DNA from: Caulobacteraceae bacterium
GTDB taxonomy: Bacteria; Pseudomonadota; Alphaproteobacteria; Caulobacterales; Caulobacteraceae
Reading direction: 5' to 3'
NCBI GenBank assembly: GCA_947456005.1
Contig: CANGRP010000159.1
Location: forward strand, 1-5,863
Length of the DNA stretch: 5,863 nucleotides
Shown here: one piece after another, positions 1-5,141 of the stretch
Position numbering within the stretch: position 1 is the first letter of the stretch
Layout: each line of letters opens with the position of its first letter
Made by a program: the position numbers and the translations under genes
The notes under the pieces: model-generated
Databases searched by the model: none
Told to the model about the DNA's origin: nothing
What the model saw: the letters and a program-made list of their open reading frames with translations, nothing else

Positions 1-838
<838 letters not shown>

Positions 839-861
839 GCCGGCGGGCCGGCGGCGCGGTC

Positions 862-875
862 TTGACCTCGATCAA
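862..875 (+). promoter_or_regulatory. FNR/FixK-type binding box (TTGA-N6-TCAA)
   Basis: The sequence TTGACCTCGATCAA matches the CRP/FNR-family anaerobox consensus TTGAT-N4-ATCAA at all positions except one (C instead of T at position 5). It lies 23 bases after the stop of the acyl-CoA synthetase and is centred about 57 bases before the ATG of the 44-residue membrane protein. A class II arrangement (centre near -41.5) would put transcription start near 910, just before the Shine-Dalgarno. No good -10 is visible. FixK/FNR control by oxygen is inferred from the motif only. Confidence 0.6.
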
Positions 876-914
876 GGCGGCGCCCGCCGCAGCGTGGAGG
901 ATGGGGGCCTCATC

Positions 915-920
915 AGGAGG
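915..920 (+). promoter_or_regulatory. Strong Shine-Dalgarno of the 44-aa membrane protein
   Basis: A perfect AGGAGG sits 5 bases before the ATG at 926. It is the main support that this short reading frame is a real gene rather than chance, because the frame is too short to be judged by length. Confidence 0.75.
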
Positions 921-925
921 TTCAC

Positions 926-1060
926 ATGCCCCATCTTTCCCTCGCCGAGCAGGCCTATCTGCTGACCGCCTTTTGCGCCTTCGCCGTCTTCATCCTGGCG
1001 TTGGGCAGCGTCTCGACCCGCATCATGCTGGGTCGCAAGGACCCGCCGTCCAAGGCCTGA
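926..1060 (+). CDS. Small single-span membrane protein, 44 aa, function unknown
   Basis: I do not recognise this protein. It starts at ATG 926 behind a perfect Shine-Dalgarno and ends at TGA 1058-1060. Residues 10-29 form one hydrophobic helix (begins AYLLTAFCAFA, with a single Cys at 17). The N-terminal tail carries E8, and the short C-terminal tail carries R32, R37, K38 and K43, so the positive-inside rule suggests N-out/C-in. Of its 44 codons, 39 end in G or C, as in neighbouring genes. There is no signal-peptidase site or lipobox. An FNR/FixK-type box lies upstream, suggesting induction at low oxygen, perhaps as a small accessory subunit of a membrane complex; that role is speculation. 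Its stop is 3 bases from the stop of the convergent MBL gene. Existence is well supported, function is not. Confidence 0.72.
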   Translation: MPHLSLAEQAYLLTAFCAFAVFILALGSVSTRIMLGRKDPPSKA

Positions 1061-1073
1061 GCGTCAGAGACGC
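1061..1073. other. Small inverted repeat at convergent gene ends
   Basis: GCGTC-AGA-GACGC is a perfect 5-bp stem with a 3-base loop, placed exactly between the 44-aa gene and the convergent MBL gene and overlapping the stop codon of the latter. It could act as a weak two-way transcription end signal, but neither side has a T-run, so an intrinsic terminator is not established. Confidence 0.25.
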
Positions 1074-1966
1074 CGGTAGGTCGCGCCCGGTCCGGGCTCG
1101 CCATCGCAGGCCAGGACGCCCCGGCGCACCAGGTCGATGGCATGGCCGAGCAGGGAGTTGGCCGCGGCCGGGTGCAGGCGCTTGTCCACCGCAGCGTAGA
1201 GCTCGGGCACCATGTCGGCGATCCGGCCGACCCCCTTGTCCACGCAGGCCAGGAACTGGGCCTCGCGACCGCGCCGGTGCGCGGCGTAGGCGGCGATGAA
1301 GGGGGCGACCTCGGTGATGGGCGGGCCGTGGGTCGGCCACAGGGTGTCGAACTTCCGGTCCGCCACCTTCTGCAGGCTGTCCATGTAGGCGGTCATGTCG
1401 CCGCCGGGCGGCGAGACCACCGTCGTCGACCAGCCCATGATGTGATCCCCGGAGAACAGGGCGTTCTCCTCGTGCAGGGCGAAGCAGATGTGGTTCAGGG
1501 TGTGGCCGGGGGTGGCCACGGCCTCCAGCGTCCAGCCTGGTCCACGGATGATCTCACCGCCCCGGATCACGATCTCCGGCCGGAAGCTCTCGTCCTCGTC
1601 CGCCTCCACCACGATCCCGTCCGCGGCGCCGATCCGGGACGGAGGGCAGCCGTGGATCCGCGCGCCTGTCCGGGCCTTGAGGGGGCCGGCGAGGGGCGAG
1701 TGGTCGGAATGGTGGTGGGTGATCAGGATGTCGGTGATGGTCTCGCCCTTCGTGGCGGCCAGGAGGGCCTCCAGGTGGTCGTCCAGGTCCGGACCGGGGT
1801 CGATGACCGCCACCTGTCCCCTGCCGATGATGTAGGTGCCCGTGCCCAGGAAGGTGAAGGGGCCGGGGTTGTTCGCCACCACGCGGCGGATCAGGGGCGA
1901 GACCTGGTCGCAGGCGCCGTACTCGAAGGTGATGTCCTTGACGAAGGGGATCATGGGTCTGCTCAC
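1064..1966 (-). CDS. LACTB2-like MBL-fold metallo-hydrolase
   Basis: This is a 300-residue metallo-beta-lactamase-fold hydrolase, expected to be cytoplasmic with two metal ions. The metal-binding motifs are complete: THHHSDH at 83-89 (ligands H84, H86, D88, H89), PGHT at 153-156 (H155), SGDH at 172-175 (D174) and THG at 212-214 (H213). The roughly 85 residues after the last ligand are helical and basic (RRGREAQFL, then LHPAAANSLLGHAIDLVRRG) and resemble the C-terminal winged-helix-like domain of the LACTB2 group; human LACTB2 is an endoribonuclease, while most bacterial members have no known substrate. There is no signal peptide. The GTG start (1966-1964) overlaps the upstream stop in a GTGA arrangement, so translation is probably coupled; ATG 1954 (residue 5) is an alternative start. 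It is the second gene of a two-gene operon. Fold and metal site are certain, the reaction is not known. Confidence 0.92.
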   Translation of the reverse strand: MSRPMIPFVKDITFEYGACDQVSPLIRRVVANNPGPFTFLGTGTYIIGRGQVAVIDPGPDLDDHLEALLAATKGETITDILITHHHSDHSPLAGPLKARTGARIHGCPPSRIGAADGIVVEADEDESFRPEIVIRGGEIIRGPGWTLEAVATPGHTLNHICFALHEENALFSGDHIMGWSTTVVSPPGGDMTAYMDSLQKVADRKFDTLWPTHGPPITEVAPFIAAYAAHRRGREAQFLACVDKGVGRIADMVPELYAAVDKRLHPAAANSLLGHAIDLVRRGVLACDGEPGPGATYRRL

Positions 1967-2379
1967 ATCGGCCGGGGCAGGACGGCGGAGAGGTCGTAGC
2001 CCGCCCCGGCGGCCAGGGCGACCAGGGCCTCCCGGTCATGGTCTCCGGCCCTCAGGGCCCCCAGGGCCCAGGCGGTGACCGACCGGGTGCCCGAACGGCA
2101 ATAGGCCAGCACCGGGCCAGGGGCCCCCGAGACGGCGGCGAAGACGGCGTCGGCCGTTGCTGCGTCCGGCATGCCGGCGAAGGGAATGTGCACGAAATCC
2201 AGGCCCGCCGCCTGGGCGGCCGCCTTCATCGCCCCGCCCGAGGGCTGGCCGGGACCTTCGCTGTCCGGCCGGTTGCAGACCACCCGCACGAAGCCCTGCC
2301 GAGCGGCGGCGGCCATGTCCTCCGGCGCGAGCTGGGGTGCGACTGAAAGGCGCTCGGTGACTCGGTGGAACTCGGACAT
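1963..2379 (-). CDS. DUF442/TIGR01244-family sulfurtransferase/phosphatase-like protein
   Basis: This 138-residue protein has the DUF442 (BLH-type phosphatase, TIGR01244) pattern. It shows an N-terminal segment FHRVTERLSVAPQL, a conserved VVCNRPDSEGPGQPS stretch at 33-47 with the NRPD..GQ signature, and an active-site loop AYCRSGTRS at 92-100 with C94 as the probable nucleophile. The CRSGTR loop has the six-residue CRxGxR form of rhodanese-type sulfurtransferases rather than the CX5R form of protein tyrosine phosphatases. The family occurs alone or fused to ETHE1-like persulfide dioxygenase domains (Blh proteins of the BigR regulon), where it serves sulfide detoxification. ATG 2379 was chosen because a perfect Shine-Dalgarno lies 8 bases upstream; the frame stays open upstream but that part does not look like the family. 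The gene ends in a 4-nt overlap with the MBL gene. Confidence 0.88.
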   Translation of the reverse strand: MSEFHRVTERLSVAPQLAPEDMAAAARQGFVRVVCNRPDSEGPGQPSGGAMKAAAQAAGLDFVHIPFAGMPDAATADAVFAAVSGAPGPVLAYCRSGTRSVTAWALGALRAGDHDREALVALAAGAGYDLSAVLPRPM

Positions 2380-2387
2380 GGACCCAT

Positions 2388-2393
2388 CCTCCT
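2388..2393 (-). promoter_or_regulatory. Shine-Dalgarno that fixes the DUF442 gene start
   Basis: Read on the minus strand this is AGGAGG, 8 bases before ATG 2379. It excludes the longer reading from further upstream (27 extra codons). A GANTC site (GACTC, 2394-2398), the CcrM methylation target in Caulobacterales, abuts it. Confidence 0.7.
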
Positions 2394-2426
2394 GACTCCC
2401 CGCCCCTCGGATTGCGGGCGAGTGCG

Positions 2427-2460
2427 TTGACATCATCGGGGGGGGATGGAAGTTTCGCAA
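2427..2460. promoter_or_regulatory. Putative divergent promoter region with G8 tract
   Basis: On the minus strand, TTGCGA (2460-2455) and GATGAT (2437-2432) lie 17 bases apart, each matching 4 of 6 sigma-70 consensus bases, and would serve the DUF442/MBL operon. On the plus strand a perfect TTGACA (2427-2432) could be a -35 for oppB, but the hexamer 17 bases further on (AAGTTT) is a poor -10. A run of eight G (2438-2445) falls inside both spacers. This is the only sizeable gap between the two divergent units, so a promoter in each direction is expected somewhere in 2380-2498; the exact elements are uncertain. Confidence 0.3.
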
Positions 2461-2498
2461 TCGTCAGGCCCGCAAAAAGACCTCGTCACGGCTCCCCC

Positions 2499-3422
2499 AT
2501 GCTGCGCTTCATCGGTCGACGTCTTCTCGTGGCGGGGCCCACCCTCCTGGTGGTGATCACCCTGGCCTTCTTCATGATGCGCGCGGCCCCGGGCGGGCCC
2601 TTCGCCTCCGAGCGGCGCCTGCCGCCGGCGGTGGAGCAGAACCTCAAGGCCCGCTATGGCCTCGACCGGCCCCTTCCGGAGCAGTACCTCGCCTACCTCG
2701 GCGGTGTTGTGCGCGGGGATTTCGGTCCGTCGCTGAAGTACCCCGACAAGACCGTGGCCGACATCCTGAAGCAGAACGCCCCCGTCAGCCTGAAGCTGGG
2801 GCTGGCCTCCATGATCCTCGCCCTGGCGGTGGGGGTGTCGCTGGGCGTCCTGGCGGCCCTGCGCCGGAACGGGGTCCTGGACGTCGGCGCCATGGGTCTG
2901 GCCATACTGGGGGTCTGCGTACCGACCTTCGTCACGGCGCCCCTGCTGATCCTGTTGTTCGGGTCGACCCTGCAGTGGCTTCCCAACGGCGGATGGAACG
3001 GCGGGGCCCTGCCGAACATGATCCTGCCGGTCATCGTCCTGGCCTTGCCCCAGGCGGCCATCCTGTCGCGCCTCACCCGGGCCGGGATGATCGAGGCCCT
3101 GGCCGCCGGCCATGTCCGCACCGCCCGGGCCCGGGGCCTGCCCGAGGCCGCCGTCGTCCTGCGCCACGCCCTGCGCCCGGCCCTCACTCCCCTCGTCAGC
3201 TATCTGGGTCCGGCGGCCGCCGGCCTGCTGACGGGCTCCCTGGTGGTGGAGAAGATCTTCAACCTGCCGGGCCTGGGGAAGTTCTTCGTCATCAGCGCCC
3301 TCCAGCGGGACTACACCGTCGTGATGGGCATGATCGTGGTCTACGCCGTCCTCGTCCTGGCGCTGAACCTGCTGGGCGACCTGATGCTGGCCGTGGTCGA
3401 TCCCCGGGTGCGCCTGTCATGA
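2499..3422 (+). CDS. oppB: Oligopeptide ABC transporter permease OppB
   Basis: OppB is one of two inner-membrane subunits of an oligopeptide importer that takes peptides from a periplasmic binding protein using OppD/OppF ATPases. The 307-residue length matches Escherichia coli OppB (306). The N-terminus FFMMRAAPGGPFASERR (24-40), GDFGPSLKYPD (73-83) and NGGALPNMILP (167-177) are very close to E. coli OppB as I remember it. About six hydrophobic segments can be seen, near 8-28, 98-121, 130-155, 174-190, 234-252 and 273-298. The cytoplasmic EAA-type loop that contacts the ATPase is HVRTARARGLPEAAVVLRHA at 205-224. ATG 2499 is chosen from the family N-terminus; no clear Shine-Dalgarno precedes it, and the 29 in-frame codons upstream from TTG 2412 do not resemble OppB. 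It overlaps oppC by 4 nt (ATGA). Peptide specificity lies in the binding protein, which is not here. Confidence 0.94.
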   Translation: MLRFIGRRLLVAGPTLLVVITLAFFMMRAAPGGPFASERRLPPAVEQNLKARYGLDRPLPEQYLAYLGGVVRGDFGPSLKYPDKTVADILKQNAPVSLKLGLASMILALAVGVSLGVLAALRRNGVLDVGAMGLAILGVCVPTFVTAPLLILLFGSTLQWLPNGGWNGGALPNMILPVIVLALPQAAILSRLTRAGMIEALAAGHVRTARARGLPEAAVVLRHALRPALTPLVSYLGPAAAGLLTGSLVVEKIFNLPGLGKFFVISALQRDYTVVMGMIVVYAVLVLALNLLGDLMLAVVDPRVRLS

Positions 3423-4300
3423 CCGACCTCGCCACCCATCCGACGCCCGCCGCCCGCGGCCGCAGCCTGACAGACGACGCCATTGCGCGGCTTCGCGCCA
3501 ACCGCGCCGCCACCCTCAGCCTGGGGGTCCTGGTCCTCCTGACCCTGTTCGCCCTCTTCGGCCCCATGCTGAGTCCCTGGCCCTATGACCAGGTGAACAA
3601 GGACCATGTCTGGGTCCCGCCCCTGACCGACGGGCATCTGCTGGGAACGGACGCCCTGGGCCGGGACCTGCTGGCGCGGCTGGCCATGGGCCTGCGGGTC
3701 TCGCTGGCCATCGGCCTGGTCGCCACCCTGGTGTCGCTGGTCATCGGCGTGGCCTGGGGGGCGACGGCCGGCTACATCGGCGGCGCCGTGGACGAGGCCA
3801 TGATGCGCATTGTCGACGTGCTCTACGCCCTGCCCTTCATCTTCTTCGTCATCCTGCTCATGGTGGCCTTCGGGTCGAACATCCTCCTGATCTTCGTGGC
3901 CATCGGCGCTGTGGAGTGGCTGACCATGAGCCGCATCGTGCGCGGCCAGACCCTGTCGCTGAAGCAGAAGGAGTTCATCGAGGCGGCCCGGGCCGCGGGC
4001 CTGGGTCGGCTGGCCATCGTGGCCCGGCACATCATCCCCAACCTGCTGGGGCCCGTGGCGGTCTATGTCACCCTGACCATCCCGGCGGTGATCCTGGCGG
4101 AGAGCTTCCTGTCCTTCCTGGGCCTGGGCGTGCAGCCGCCCATGGCCTCGCTCGGCACCCTGATCTCGGCGGGCGCCCAGGACATGGAGATGGCCTGGTG
4201 GCTGCTGGTCTTCCCGGCCCTGGCCATGGCCGCCACCCTGGCCGCCTTCAACTTCATCGGCGACGGCCTGCGCGACGCCCTGGACCCCAAGGACCGCTGA
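3419..4300 (+). CDS. oppC: Oligopeptide ABC transporter permease OppC
   Basis: OppC is the second membrane subunit of the oligopeptide importer, partner of OppB. The 293-residue protein starts at ATG 3419, which overlaps the oppB stop (ATGA); the frame is open much further upstream but that part is antisense-like and lies within oppB. Visible features are a cytoplasmic N-tail, a first membrane helix at about 33-52, the family motif LLGTDALGRDLL (74-85) in the periplasmic region, helices near 93-120, 134-163, 212-232 and 260-281, and an EAA-type ATPase-contact loop EFIEAARAAGLGRLAIVARH (185-204). LSFLGLGVQPP (231-241) and the C-terminal FIGDGLRDALDPKDR match E. coli OppC as I remember it. oppD, oppF and oppA do not follow; the next gene is convergent, 4 bases away. 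Confidence 0.94.
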   Translation: MTDLATHPTPAARGRSLTDDAIARLRANRAATLSLGVLVLLTLFALFGPMLSPWPYDQVNKDHVWVPPLTDGHLLGTDALGRDLLARLAMGLRVSLAIGLVATLVSLVIGVAWGATAGYIGGAVDEAMMRIVDVLYALPFIFFVILLMVAFGSNILLIFVAIGAVEWLTMSRIVRGQTLSLKQKEFIEAARAAGLGRLAIVARHIIPNLLGPVAVYVTLTIPAVILAESFLSFLGLGVQPPMASLGTLISAGAQDMEMAWWLLVFPALAMAATLAAFNFIGDGLRDALDPKDR

Positions 4301-4304
4301 AGGC

Positions 4305-4871
4305 CTATTCCTCGCGGCGGACCCGGATGGAGCGCTGGCCGTCCACGCTCAAGAGGAAGCTTCCCATGGCGGCGGACCTGATCACCACCCGCGACCCGGC
4401 CCTGGGCGGGCGAAGTACGCTCTCCGTGTCCGTCTGCCGCCAGACCGATCCGTTGTCGAGGGACAGGACCCACTTGCCGTCGCGGCCGAGGCGCGCGGCG
4501 ACGACCCCCGCCTCGACCTGCCTGAGGGCTTGATCGGACTCCGGCCCCGAACCCGCTTCCGACCCCGGGCCCGATCCGGATCCCGAGCGCCCGCGCGGTA
4601 CGAGGTCGGCGATGGAGGGAATGGAGAATCCGAAGGCCTGCCGCCGTACCGCCTCGACCTTGGCCCGGTCCATCACGACCAGAGCGCCGCCCGCCTCAGC
4701 CTCGGCCAGGCTGGCGGACGCCCTGTCGAAACAGGCCAGCCGGTCAGCGTCCGCCCGGACGCTCCGGCAGGACAGGAGGAGATCCAAGGTCCCAGAAGGC
4801 GGGGGCTGCTGGGCCAAGGCGGGACCGCCAGACAGGATAACCAGGATCACAAGGCCGACTGACCGCCGCAT
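4305..4871 (-). CDS. Exported protein of unknown function with paired-Cys motif and Gly/Ser linker
   Basis: I do not recognise a named family. The 188-residue protein has a typical Sec signal peptide (MRRSVGLVILVIL, then cleavage probably after ALA at 18-20), so it is periplasmic or secreted. Residues 35-50 (CRSVRADADRLACFDR) form a C-X11-C motif followed by FDR; similar C...RLACYD segments occur in many short proteobacterial exported proteins, including T6SS-associated VasI-type proteins, and may form a disulfide. Residues 96-112 are a low-complexity Gly/Ser/Pro linker. The C-terminal part (about 118-186) has a beta-rich look, with WVLSLDNGSVWRQTD (134-148) and a closing GSFLLSVDGQRSIRVRR. 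ATG 4871 is supported by GAGGAG 5 bases upstream. It is convergent with oppC and divergent from the TonB receptor, so a link with either is not implied. Confidence 0.82.
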   Translation of the reverse strand: MRRSVGLVILVILSGGPALAQQPPPSGTLDLLLSCRSVRADADRLACFDRASASLAEAEAGGALVVMDRAKVEAVRRQAFGFSIPSIADLVPRGRSGSGSGPGSEAGSGPESDQALRQVEAGVVAARLGRDGKWVLSLDNGSVWRQTDTESVLRPPRAGSRVVIRSAAMGSFLLSVDGQRSIRVRREE

Positions 4872-4876
4872 AACCG

Positions 4877-4882
4877 CTCCTC
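4877..4882 (-). promoter_or_regulatory. Shine-Dalgarno of the exported-protein gene
   Basis: On the minus strand this reads GAGGAG, 5 bases before ATG 4871, fixing the start at a residue that gives a complete signal peptide. Confidence 0.65.
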
Positions 4883-4900
4883 ACGAGATGCCATCGAGGC

Positions 4901-4929
4901 AAACAACCTTTCCGCACCGAAGGCGTCAA
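4901..4929 (-). promoter_or_regulatory. Putative promoter of the exported-protein gene
   Basis: On the minus strand TTGACGC (4929-4923) is a perfect match to the Caulobacter housekeeping -35 consensus TTGACGS. The hexamer at sigma-70 spacing (TTGTTT, 4906-4901) is a weak -10. If used, transcription would begin near 4893, giving a leader of about 20 bases with the Shine-Dalgarno inside. The -35 is good, the whole promoter is tentative. Confidence 0.33.
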
Positions 4930-4942
4930 CCACCGGCGCCCG

Positions 4943-4978
4943 TAACAGCGTTAAGAAACTGTGGCGATTTTGCGACAT
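4943..4978. repeat. Two short inverted repeats in the divergent intergenic region
   Basis: TAAC-AGC-GTTA (4943-4953) is a perfect 4-3-4 inverted repeat. Just after it, TGTGGCGATTTTGCGACA (4961-4978) is an imperfect 18-bp palindrome with matching ends TGT-GC...GC-ACA. Both sit upstream of the exported-protein promoter candidate and well upstream of the TonB-receptor gene, in the locally most AT-rich part of this 270-base gap. They could be operator sites, but no regulator is identifiable and short repeats like these arise by chance. Confidence 0.3.
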
Positions 4979-5080
4979 GGCGCGGACGGAACGCACTGCC
5001 CGGCCTTGCGCACGTTGACCGTTCCACAGGCGGTGTGAAAAGACCGCAACAGCACGAGTCCCCGTTCCGGGGCGCTCGAC

Positions 5081-5086
5081 TATGAT
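5081..5086 (+). promoter_or_regulatory. Putative -10 element of the TonB-receptor gene
   Basis: TATGAT matches 5 of 6 bases of the sigma-70 -10 consensus and lies 56 bases before the receptor start, implying a leader of about 50 bases. No recognisable -35 lies 16-18 bases upstream (that position is C-rich), so an activator or a different promoter may be involved; TTGACC at 5015-5020 is another -35 candidate but has no good -10. A GANTC site (GAGTC, 5056-5060) lies about 20 bases upstream. Confidence 0.33.
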
Positions 5087-5102
5087 TTTTGAACCCATTC
5101 CC

Positions 5103-5125
5103 GGTCCCGGCCGTTCCGGCGGACC
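5103..5125 (+). promoter_or_regulatory. Possible leader RNA hairpin before the TonB-receptor ribosome site
   Basis: GGTCCCGG (5103-5110) can pair with CCGG (5116-5119) and GACC (5122-5125), giving eight mostly G-C base pairs with a 2-base bulge and a CCGTT loop. It ends 4 bases before the Shine-Dalgarno at 5130. It lies downstream of the putative -10, so it would be transcribed. It could influence translation or be incidental to high GC. Confidence 0.3.
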
Positions 5126-5129
5126 TGTT

Positions 5130-5135
5130 GGAGGA
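5130..5135 (+). promoter_or_regulatory. Shine-Dalgarno that bears on the TonB-receptor start codon
   Basis: GGAGGA lies 6 bases before TTG 5142 but 12 bases before ATG 5148 in the same frame. Normal spacing therefore favours the TTG, with the ATG two codons later as the alternative. Confidence 0.6.
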
Positions 5136-5141
5136 TGAACC

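Noticed and set aside
839..852. GCCGGC-GG-GCCGGC repeat just after the acyl-CoA synthetase stop, considered as a terminator
   Set aside because: The loop of 2 bases is too tight for a full stem and no T-run follows; probably GC-rich chance.
1142..1999. Long open frame of 285 codons on the plus strand opposite the MBL gene
   Set aside because: Composition is a mirror of the high-GC MBL gene (Gly/Val/Arg/Asp-rich, no domain), and the minus-strand gene has complete metal-binding motifs.
2380..2460. 27-codon N-terminal extension of the DUF442 protein
   Set aside because: The segment is not like the family and would skip the perfect Shine-Dalgarno placed 8 bases before ATG 2379.
2433..3167. Long open frame of 244 codons on the minus strand opposite oppB
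   Set aside because: Gln/Gly/Asp-rich low-complexity translation typical of an antisense shadow; oppB is unmistakable on the other strand.
2975..3418. Upstream extension of the oppC frame into oppB
   Set aside because: The extension translates to Pro/Gly/Arg-rich sequence out of frame with oppB; the family N-terminus begins at ATG 3419.
3341..4030. Long open frame of 229 codons on the minus strand opposite oppC
   Set aside because: Same antisense shadow pattern, no recognisable domain.
5135..5137. ATG immediately after GGAGG upstream of the TonB receptor as a start codon
   Set aside because: It overlaps the Shine-Dalgarno and is out of frame with the signal peptide and TonB box.
5082..5138. 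18-codon frame (MIFEPIPGPG...) in the TonB-receptor leader, considered as a leader peptide
   Set aside because: No Shine-Dalgarno precedes it, its ATG lies within the putative -10 element, and it has no regulatory codon run.
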